DNA from: Patescibacteria group bacterium
GTDB taxonomy: Bacteria > Patescibacteriota > Saccharimonadia > Saccharimonadales > CAIOMD01
Direction of reading: 5' to 3'
Assembly (NCBI GenBank): GCA_025453305.1
Contig: JALOQO010000054.1
Span: 1-5,060, forward strand
DNA: 5,060 bases
Made by a program: the position numbers and the translations under genes. Under the pieces are notes generated by a model. The model had not been told where the DNA came from. It saw only the letters and a list, made by a program, of their open reading frames with translations, and ran no database searches. Below are positions 1 through 5,060 of this stretch, in pieces; position 1 is the stretch's first letter, and each line of letters begins with the position of its first letter.

Positions 1-1
1 T

Positions 2-460
2 GCAGCTATTGTTTCTAATGTGGTTATTAAAGATCGCATTATGATGAGCCAAGATGGTTTAGTTGTGGTAGTTCTAACGGTAGACAAAAAGACTAGCACT
101 AGTTTAACAAGCCCAGACATTATTAGCCGTGGGTTTATCTATATGCGAGATAACGAAACCTTAATGAACGACTTAAGGGTAGAGCTAAAACGGGCTGTTT
201 CGCAGCGATTTAAGCGCATTGAACTTGAACGATTTAAGCAAGAAATTAAAGAACACGTTACCCACTTTTTGTACGATAGAACACAGCGTTCACCAATTGT
301 AATACCGGTTGTAAATGTGGTTGGCAAGGGTGGTAACTCAACAGATAACAGCAAACCTACTTTTGCCGAAAATAATCTAGAAGAACCACCCAAAGAGGAC
401 GCCTCGGCCCAGGCAAAAAGGTTTGCCGAAATGCGCCGCCAACTACTCGGCCAGGAATAA
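2..460 (+). CDS. rnj: Ribonuclease J, C-terminal part (5' end outside window)
   Basis: The frame is open from base 2 and gives the last 152 residues before TAA at 458-460; the start codon lies upstream of the window. RNase J is a cytoplasmic metallo-beta-lactamase/beta-CASP nuclease with 5'-3' exo- and endonuclease activity in mRNA decay and rRNA maturation. The visible part matches the end of the family: a beta-strand stretch with DGLVVVVLTVD, then the typical SPDIISRGFIYMRD segment, a helical stretch, and the closing LYDRTQRSPIVIPVV that resembles the LYEKTKRRPMILP end of Firmicutes RNase J. The catalytic zinc-binding motifs would lie upstream and are not seen. After the conserved domain comes a tail of about 45 residues, first Gly/Asn/Ser-rich, then acidic, ending in a short charged helix (AKRFAEMRRQLLGQE). 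A GTG at base 20 is an internal codon, not a start. The next gene follows after 2 nt, suggesting one operon. Confidence 0.93.
   Translation, partial: AAIVSNVVIKDRIMMSQDGLVVVVLTVDKKTSTSLTSPDIISRGFIYMRDNETLMNDLRVELKRAVSQRFKRIELERFKQEIKEHVTHFLYDRTQRSPIVIPVVNVVGKGGNSTDNSKPTFAENNLEEPPKEDASAQAKRFAEMRRQLLGQE
453..457 (+). promoter_or_regulatory. Ribosome binding site of the 463-954 gene
   Basis: AGGAA lies 5 nt before the ATG at 463 and inside the last codons of rnj. It supports this ATG as the start and points to translation from the rnj transcript. Confidence 0.6.
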
Positions 461-462
461 AA

Positions 463-954
463 ATGCGGTTATCAGAACCCGAACCATCATATTCAGAAAT
501 ACCTGAAGCTCTAAGGATTGTTTCGGGTTTTAGGGAAGAGCCTAAAACGAGTACCCCAAAAGAATGGATTACATATCTAGATGTACTAACCGGGTTGTAT
601 CCTGGTCACGAAATAATTACTTTTGCAGACGACTTGGTAGTTCTACAAATGATACCACCAAAAGAAGCATTATTTAGTGGAATTAATATAGCAAGACGAT
701 ATACACCAGAATTTAAAAGTGGCCATGTTGTGACTTACATTAAAATTAGTATATCAGGACAGAAACCCGTTAGGGCTGCGATAATGGCAGGAGAACATCC
801 AGGTGATGAATACAAGGTTAGAAAGGTTATATTTCTTGATGGCAAGAGGCGACTTTGCCCACCAACTAGTACAACAGGTGAACTTATATCATTAATAGAT
901 ACAGCACTTAAAGAGTCTGTTTTACCTCAAGAACATACTCAAGCTCATATATAG
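463..954 (+). CDS. Hypothetical protein, 163 aa, in operon with rnj
   Basis: I do not recognise this protein. It is a complete frame, ATG 463 to TAG 952-954, preceded by AGGAA and only 2 nt after the rnj stop, so co-transcription with rnj is likely. There is no signal peptide and no membrane segment, so a cytoplasmic location is inferred. The first 35 residues are polar and proline/glutamate-rich. The middle (about residues 35-115) alternates hydrophobic and polar residues as in a mixed alpha/beta fold, with HEIITFADDLVVLQMIPPK and a beta-like HVVTYIKISISG segment. Residues 118-131 are basic (KVRKVIFLDGKRRL), which could contact nucleic acid, but this is a guess. The single cysteine is C132. 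The C-terminus has one helix and a polar tail. Base composition and codon use look like its neighbours. A role connected with RNase J or FtsK is possible from position only. Confidence 0.8.
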   Translation: MRLSEPEPSYSEIPEALRIVSGFREEPKTSTPKEWITYLDVLTGLYPGHEIITFADDLVVLQMIPPKEALFSGINIARRYTPEFKSGHVVTYIKISISGQKPVRAAIMAGEHPGDEYKVRKVIFLDGKRRLCPPTSTTGELISLIDTALKESVLPQEHTQAHI

Positions 955-960
955 GGCTTG
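940..960 (+). other. Short hairpin across the stop codon of the hypothetical gene
   Basis: CAAGCTC (940-946) can pair with GGGCTTG (954-960), giving seven pairs including one G-T wobble, around the loop ATATATA. No U-run follows (CAAAATGATG comes next), so it is a poor intrinsic terminator. The right arm includes the end of the TAG stop and the first bases of the ftsK -35 box. It may be chance. Confidence 0.25.
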
Positions 961-986
961 CAAAATGATGTAAAATTTGCTATAAT
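958..986 (+). promoter_or_regulatory. Sigma-70-type extended -10 promoter for ftsK
   Basis: A perfect TATAAT (981-986) is preceded by TG at 978-979, giving the extended -10 form TGCTATAAT. TTGCAA at 958-963 matches four of six bases of the -35 consensus at the ideal 17-bp spacing. Transcription should start near 992-994, leaving a leader of about 42 nt before the ftsK ATG. The promoter sits just after the stop of the upstream gene, so ftsK can be transcribed independently of rnj. Readthrough from upstream is also possible because no convincing terminator is seen. Confidence 0.72.
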
Positions 987-1034
987 ATAGACATCTATCA
1001 ATTAGATATAAATATAAGGTAAAATAAAACAGCA

Positions 1035-3305
1035 ATGGCAAGAAAAAAGAAGTCAACCAGAGGGCGCAAAAAAAAGACAGAAGCATTAAAAGATACCGCT
1101 CCAAGTACTGTTAGTTATTTTTGGCGGCAAATTTTTGCTGTTGCCCTAATTATTGTTGCCCTGTTTATTTTCTTAGGTGGTTTAAGTATGGGCGGGGCAC
1201 TGCCAATTGCTATGTTTAATATTTCTGCATGGTTTTTTGGTTTTGCGGCATTTATTTTACCATTTGTTTTGATATTTTTGGCTGTTCATAAACTAAAGCA
1301 CGAAGAGTTCATGATACCTTTTGGTATTTTGCTTTCTAGTATTATATTTTTATCCTCTTTAGCGGCTATGCTACATGTTTTTCTGGATAGAACACAGTCG
1401 GCAGAGGCGGCCGCTAACGGTACTTATGGCGGGCAGGTGGGTAATCTATTAAGTGGTTTAATGCTCTCTTTCTTTAATGAAATTACAGCATTTATAATCT
1501 TTTTGTTCTTAACCTGGTTGGCTTTTATGTTGATGTTTGGGCTAACTCCCAAGGTTTTGTTTAACAAGTTTAAAAATTTGTTCATTCGTGAACACGACGG
1601 CTCCGAAGAAGCCGAACAAGACGATAGCGACCCAGACTTTAAGGTTAAAGAAAGTGTTCCAATAGTTAGTGCAAAAGACAAGGATAAACCATCTACTGGT
1701 CCTTTACTTGCGACTATTAAAAACACAACCGAACCGCTAAACGCCAAGCAAAATCAAGATGCTTTAGTAACATCGATAGACTTAGACTGGAAAGCTCCGC
1801 CATTGTCTCTACTAAGTACTCACCAAGAAAAGGCAAATCCGGGTGATGTTAAGGGCAACAAAGAACGGATAAAGCAAGCAATGGCAAACTTTGGAATGGA
1901 AGTAGAGATGGAGGGTGCCAATATTGGCCCAAGAGTAACCCAGTATACGCTAAGAACACCCGATGGCGTTAAAATGAACAAAGTTCTTACGCTAGCCGAT
2001 AATATTGCCTATGAACTAGAGGCCACATCGGTTAGAATAGAGGCTCCAATTCCGGGTAAAAAAGCCGTAGGTATAGAGGTACCCAACCAAAAATCAGCAT
2101 CGGTTACACTTAGGGGTCTGTTTAATCGACCCGAATGGAAAGCAGCGGCTGATAAAAAGTTAACCTTTGCCGTAGGTCAAGATATTTCTGGGGAACCTGT
2201 ATATGCAGATTTAGATTCAATGCCACATTTACTAATTGCCGGCCAAACAAAATCTGGTAAATCGGTTATGGTCAACGCGCTATTAACCAGCTTGCTATAC
2301 ACCAACAGCCCGTCTGATGTTAAGTTCATATTAGTAGATCCAAAGTTTGTAGAAATGGAACCCTATAACGACATCCCTCATTTATTAACACCAGTAATTA
2401 ATGACCCAGAAAAGTGCGTTAGCGCACTTAAATGGGCAGTAGCCGAAATGGAGAGGCGCTACAAGAGGCTCAAACAGGAACGAGTTCGAGAAATAAATGC
2501 TTATAACGATAAAATGCCCAACGAAAAGATGCCATACATCGTAATAGTTATAGATGAGCTAGCAGACCTTATGCAAATGGCTGCTCGCGATGTAGAACAG
2601 CTAATTGTTCGTATAGCCCAAAAAGCTAGGGCCGTTGGAATACACTTGGTATTAGCAACGCAAAGTCCTAGAGTAACGGTTATTACAGGCCTGATTAAGG
2701 CAAATGTGCCGGCAAGAATTGCATTTACCGTGTCTCAAGAGGTAGAATCTAGAATTATATTAGATTCTAGTGGTGCAGAAAAACTATTAGGTTATGGTGA
2801 TATGCTATATAAAACAGCTGACTTACCAAAAGCTATTAGGGTTCAGGGCGCTCTAATTACCACAGAAGAAACCAATAAAGTTACCGATTATCTAAGAGAA
2901 CAGCAACCGCCACAGTACGATGACGATGTCGTAAGCATGCCGGTGCAGTTTAATGGTAAGGGCGGTTTAGTGCCAGATGCGCCCGCTTCTCATGGTGGCG
3001 ACAGCGGAGATGACGAAATGTTTAAAGACGCTGTGCGGGTAGTTATAGAAAGTGGTAAAGCTAGCACCAGTTTATTGCAAAGGCGTCTGCGGGTTGGTTA
3101 TGGCCGTGCTAGTAGAATGATGGACGAAATGGAAGACCGCGGAATTATTGGGCAAGCCGATGGTTCAAGGCCAAGGGAAATATTAGTTCACAGCCTAGAC
3201 GAGGCCTTTGGCACAACCGATGCCAGCGATGAAATGATTGATGATAACCCGCGACATATAGATGTATCAGATGATGACTCCCGCGACGAATACCTCACGC
3301 GTTAG
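1035..3305 (+). CDS. ftsK: DNA translocase FtsK/SpoIIIE
   Basis: This is a complete 756-residue membrane-anchored, ATP-driven DNA pump that moves chromosome ends across the closing division septum. A lysine/arginine-rich N-terminus is followed by about four membrane segments (near residues 32-50, 63-84, 95-117 and 150-169) and an acidic linker of roughly 80 residues, far shorter than that of E. coli FtsK. The alpha domain spans about 248-365 and the RecA-like motor about 380-640. Walker A is GQTKSGKS (403-410), the conserved DPK is at 435-437 and Walker B ends in DE (507-508). The C-terminal gamma winged helix (about 659-718) carries GKASTSLLQRRLRVGYGRA and in other bacteria reads polar KOPS-type sites. 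An acidic tail ends the protein. Two motor motifs depart from the usual form: Walker A has K406 where G is common, and ATQSPRVTVITG replaces the common ATQRPSVDVITG. The ATG at 1035 is preferred because the next methionine (M52) would remove the first membrane helix. Its ribosome site is weak: AAGG ends 15 nt upstream. Confidence 0.97.
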   Translation: MARKKKSTRGRKKKTEALKDTAPSTVSYFWRQIFAVALIIVALFIFLGGLSMGGALPIAMFNISAWFFGFAAFILPFVLIFLAVHKLKHEEFMIPFGILLSSIIFLSSLAAMLHVFLDRTQSAEAAANGTYGGQVGNLLSGLMLSFFNEITAFIIFLFLTWLAFMLMFGLTPKVLFNKFKNLFIREHDGSEEAEQDDSDPDFKVKESVPIVSAKDKDKPSTGPLLATIKNTTEPLNAKQNQDALVTSIDLDWKAPPLSLLSTHQEKANPGDVKGNKERIKQAMANFGMEVEMEGANIGPRVTQYTLRTPDGVKMNKVLTLADNIAYELEATSVRIEAPIPGKKAVGIEVPNQKSASVTLRGLFNRPEWKAAADKKLTFAVGQDISGEPVYADLDSMPHLLIAGQTKSGKSVMVNALLTSLLYTNSPSDVKFILVDPKFVEMEPYNDIPHLLTPVINDPEKCVSALKWAVAEMERRYKRLKQERVREINAYNDKMPNEKMPYIVIVIDELADLMQMAARDVEQLIVRIAQKARAVGIHLVLATQSPRVTVITGLIKANVPARIAFTVSQEVESRIILDSSGAEKLLGYGDMLYKTADLPKAIRVQGALITTEETNKVTDYLREQQPPQYDDDVVSMPVQFNGKGGLVPDAPASHGGDSGDDEMFKDAVRVVIESGKASTSLLQRRLRVGYGRASRMMDEMEDRGIIGQADGSRPREILVHSLDEAFGTTDASDEMIDDNPRHIDVSDDDSRDEYLTR

Positions 3306-3338
3306 TATATCGTAGCTCGTATTTAGTTGTTTACGATT

Positions 3339-3374
3339 AGGGTTTTAATGACTGTAAATAAGTTTAATAACCCT
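3339..3374 (+). terminator. Possible weak terminator hairpin after ftsK
   Basis: AGGGTTTTAA (3339-3348) can pair with TTTAATAACCCT (3363-3374), apart from one bulged T at 3368, around a loop of about 15 nt. The following TTGTTGTAATTT is U-rich but not a clean U-run, and only four G-C or G-rich pairs close the base. It lies 34 nt after the ftsK stop and directly before the next promoter, which is the expected place, but the structure is weak. Confidence 0.35.
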
Positions 3375-3376
3375 TG

Positions 3377-3404
3377 TTGTAATTTATAGATCTTTTGTTA
3401 CAAT
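3377..3404 (+). promoter_or_regulatory. Sigma-70-type extended -10 promoter for the 3450 gene
   Basis: TACAAT (3399-3404) is preceded by TG at 3396-3397, an extended -10, with TTGTAA (3377-3382) as -35 at 16-bp spacing. The stretch TGTTACAATATAG matches TGCTATAATATAG of the ftsK promoter at 11 of 13 positions. The predicted start near 3411 gives a leader of about 39 nt. It implies that the downstream gene is its own transcription unit. Confidence 0.62.
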
Positions 3405-3434
3405 ATAGCCATAAGTACAATAAAATAATTAAGA

Positions 3435-3440
3435 AAAGGA
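3435..3440 (+). promoter_or_regulatory. Ribosome binding site of the 3450 gene
   Basis: AAAGGA ends 9 nt before the ATG at 3450. It fixes this start, since no earlier in-frame start with a comparable site is seen between the promoter and this ATG. Confidence 0.6.
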
Positions 3441-3449
3441 AACAGCAAA

Positions 3450-5060
3450 ATGCCAATCTACTATTATACTGAAAAAGATGATAAAAGTGATGTGTGGAAA
3501 AAGGTTGTCGCAGGTAATCAAGTATCATGGTATAAAAACGGTGCTATGAGATTGGGCGGTCCAGATATGAGCAAGGTTTACCTATCTGATAATGCGGGCA
3601 AACCATTGTCATCAGGCTATCATAATTATGATATGGCAAGAAAAGAGCAGGCAATACAGCGGCAAGGCGCTACTATGCAAATTCGAAGCATGGAGAGTCA
3701 AATGAATGCACTGCTGAACAAAGCGAATAGACTCAAGTCGGGTGGGTTAAGTAAGGATTCGGATAATAATGAAGTAAGAGAATATGAAAACTCACTAATT
3801 AAATACAACGAATTACAAAAAAAATACATTAAAGCTGGTGGTAGTACATCTAAGTATAAATATAAAAATCCTTCGGCATATGGAATTGCTCAAGGTGCAG
3901 ATTTTGATAATGATGGAATTATTAATAGCAAAGACAAAGACATAGATAATGATGGTGTACGCAATGAAAAAGATAGAGATGATTATAATAAAGTCATTGG
4001 AGCTAATCCCAAATCTACAAAAACGAATAATGCTGGGTTAAATCCCTCTAGACAAAAATCAAATACTCCACTGGGTACAAATCAACCTAAACAGGATACC
4101 GCTAAAACTGCAAAGCCATTAAATAAGATAGCAAAAGATACAGATAAAGACGGTATTGCCAACAAATATGACATTTGGGACAGAACAGATGGTGTACCAA
4201 AATCGGTTAACCAACTTGACGAACTAAAGCGAGCTAGAAATAGACTAGAAAACAAGATTAGCCTTGCTCAAAAAAGTAAAAGCAGTGATCTTAAAGATGA
4301 TATAGCAGCTTTAAAAAGTGACCTAAATACAGTAAACAGCAGGATAGCTAAATTAAGGGGCGCCACTGATAATTCGGGGCAAACCACCCCACGGGGCTCA
4401 AACCCATTAAAACCGGATCCTGCTAAGCCCGTAAATCCTTCAAAGCCAACCGTATTACCCTCTACAAATGATATGGCTGATTTATTAGACGACGACCAGT
4501 TTAGGCAGAGTTATGTAAGGGGCAGGTTTAAAAAAGCATTCGGGGCAAAGGGTGACGATGTCTACGAGAAAGCGATAGATGCTATGGTAGCCGCTAATCC
4601 TAACGGTATTCGTATAAAAGGTGATAGAAAATCGGGCAGCTATAGCGTAGAGGTAAAAGATTCTAAGGGCGCATGGACAAGCAGAAATATTGCCGTGGCT
4701 AATGTACTGGTGAAATATGCTGATTTTGGTGGTTATAATGCAGTAGATAAGCAGGCCACTCTTGAGCGATTTAACACCAGAGGGGCAGCCACAATAAGCC
4801 AGGTACAGGCTAGGTTTGATAAAGCATTTGGCTCTGGTAGCGGTTCATCTGTAATGTACGGAGCGGTAGATAAATTGTTGGCCCAAAGGGTTAATGGTCA
4901 AGAGGTAGCGAAAGAATTTGGTAAAAGAGGTGAAGCAGGATATTTTGTAGCTGTAAAAGATAGTAAAGGTCGTTGGACTTCTGCTGGAAAGGCCGTTACA
5001 GAAGCACTTTCTAAGCATGTTACAGATCAACAATATTCATCGAGTACAGTTAGCAAGTCT
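3450..5060 (+). CDS. Large protein with TSP3-like calcium repeats and a duplicated unknown domain (3' end outside window)
   Basis: The frame is open for 537 codons from ATG 3450 to the window end with no stop, so the true length is unknown. I do not recognise the family. In order: an N-terminal region of about 60 residues rich in Tyr, Trp and Gly (starting MPIYYYTEKDD, with WYKNG); a polar helix, possibly coiled coil, at about 62-128; two DxDxDG loops 13 residues apart (D151-G156, D164-G169), typical of thrombospondin type 3 repeats; a Lys/Asn/Thr-rich disordered linker; a third loop, DTDKDG (230-235); a Lys/Leu-rich coiled-coil-like helix at about 254-303; a proline-rich linker (about 312-338); then two diverged copies of one domain (about 359-422 and 455-522). 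There is no signal peptide, membrane segment or LPxTG-like motif in the visible part. TSP3 loops usually sit in extracellular proteins, so a surface or exported role is a reasonable inference, but the export route is not visible. The gene has its own promoter and ribosome site. Confidence 0.88.
   Translation, partial: MPIYYYTEKDDKSDVWKKVVAGNQVSWYKNGAMRLGGPDMSKVYLSDNAGKPLSSGYHNYDMARKEQAIQRQGATMQIRSMESQMNALLNKANRLKSGGLSKDSDNNEVREYENSLIKYNELQKKYIKAGGSTSKYKYKNPSAYGIAQGADFDNDGIINSKDKDIDNDGVRNEKDRDDYNKVIGANPKSTKTNNAGLNPSRQKSNTPLGTNQPKQDTAKTAKPLNKIAKDTDKDGIANKYDIWDRTDGVPKSVNQLDELKRARNRLENKISLAQKSKSSDLKDDIAALKSDLNTVNSRIAKLRGATDNSGQTTPRGSNPLKPDPAKPVNPSKPTVLPSTNDMADLLDDDQFRQSYVRGRFKKAFGAKGDDVYEKAIDAMVAANPNGIRIKGDRKSGSYSVEVKDSKGAWTSRNIAVANVLVKYADFGGYNAVDKQATLERFNTRGAATISQVQARFDKAFGSGSGSSVMYGAVDKLLAQRVNGQEVAKEFGKRGEAGYFVAVKDSKGRWTSAGKAVTEALSKHVTDQQYSSSTVSKS
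3900..3983 (+). repeat. Two TSP3-like DxDxDG calcium-binding loops (residues 151-178)
   Basis: DFDNDGIINSKDK and DIDNDGVRNEKDR follow each other with a 13-residue period, each with Asp at loop positions 1, 3 and 5 and a following Gly, plus a later Asp. This is the pattern of calcium-binding thrombospondin type 3 repeats. The loops are also similar to dockerin/EF-hand loops, but the helices of a true EF-hand are not evident. Confidence 0.75.
4137..4181 (+). repeat. Third, isolated DxDxDG loop (residues 230-244)
   Basis: DTDKDGIANKYDIWD repeats the calcium-loop pattern seen at residues 151-178 after a polar linker of about 50 residues. The Asp spacing is conserved, although it has no tandem partner with the full motif. 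Confidence 0.6.
4524..4715 (+). repeat. First copy of duplicated unknown domain (residues 359-422)
   Basis: It begins RFKKAFG and has an amphipathic helix (VYEKAIDAMVAAN), a beta-like stretch ending VKDSKGAWTS, and a final helix with AV, L and K at the same positions as copy two. The offset to the second copy is 96 residues at the start and 100 at the end, so the second carries about four extra residues in the middle. Confidence 0.7.
4812..5015 (+). repeat. Second copy of duplicated unknown domain (residues 455-522)
   Basis: It begins RFDKAFG (6 of 7 identical to copy one) and contains VKDSKGRWTS (9 of 10 identical), with weaker similarity between. Codons differ even where residues agree (for example TCTAAGGGC against AGTAAAGGT), so the duplication is old and kept at the protein level. 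More copies may follow beyond the window. Confidence 0.7.

Noticed and set aside
139..393. Minus-strand open frame of 84 codons inside rnj
   Set aside because: It lies wholly antisense to the clear RNase J coding sequence, its product resembles nothing known, and it is best seen as a shadow.
993..1007. ATCTA/TAGAT inverted repeat at the predicted ftsK transcription start, as an operator
   Set aside because: Only five A-T-rich pairs around a 5-nt loop; such a repeat is expected by chance in DNA of this composition.
922..1104. Minus-strand open frame of 60 codons with a hydrophobic product
   Set aside because: It overlaps the end of one gene, the ftsK promoter and the lysine-rich ftsK start; the Phe/Leu-rich product simply reflects the reverse complement of A-rich DNA.
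1424..1747. Minus-strand open frame of 107 codons inside ftsK
   Set aside because: It lies antisense to the last FtsK membrane segment and the linker, with a Ser/Leu-rich product typical of a shadow frame.
3512..3566. WYKNG segment near the N-terminus as a MORN-type repeat
   Set aside because: Only one short match is present and no second repeat follows, so a domain call is not supported.
4845..5033. Minus-strand open frame of 62 codons near the window end
   Set aside because: It is antisense to the second domain copy, which is supported by protein-level similarity to the first copy, so the + strand frame is the real one.

Overview
The window is AT-rich bacterial DNA, densely coded on the + strand, using the standard code (TAA and TAG stops seen). 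It holds a 3'-terminal piece of ribonuclease J, a short unrecognised gene, a complete FtsK/SpoIIIE DNA translocase and the start of a large unrecognised multidomain protein. The lineage is an inference. RNase J, a compact four-helix FtsK, short spacers and extended -10 promoters would fit Patescibacteria (CPR), possibly Saccharibacteria, but no marker gene here settles it.

Layout: (1) 2-460, the last 152 codons of rnj, cut by the window start. (2) 463-954, a 163-residue soluble protein of unknown function, 2 nt after the rnj stop with its own AGGAA site, so almost certainly in the same transcript. (3) 955-1034, a spacer with a good extended -10 promoter (TGCTATAAT with TTGCAA at 17 bp). (4) 1035-3305, ftsK. 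(5) 3306-3449, a spacer with a possible weak terminator hairpin and a second promoter (TGTTACAAT with TTGTAA at 16 bp) closely resembling the first. (6) 3450-5060, 537 codons of an open frame that leaves the window without a stop. Its product has no obvious signal peptide. It has coiled-coil-like helices, three thrombospondin-type-3-like DxDxDG calcium loops, a proline-rich linker and two diverged copies of an unrecognised domain.

The first three genes are housekeeping in character: RNA processing and chromosome segregation at division. The last gene looks like lineage-specific accessory content with its own promoter, and it is the most novel item here. No tRNA, rRNA, CRISPR array, insertion sequence or attachment site was recognised. 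The minus-strand open frames I examined look like shadows of the + strand genes.
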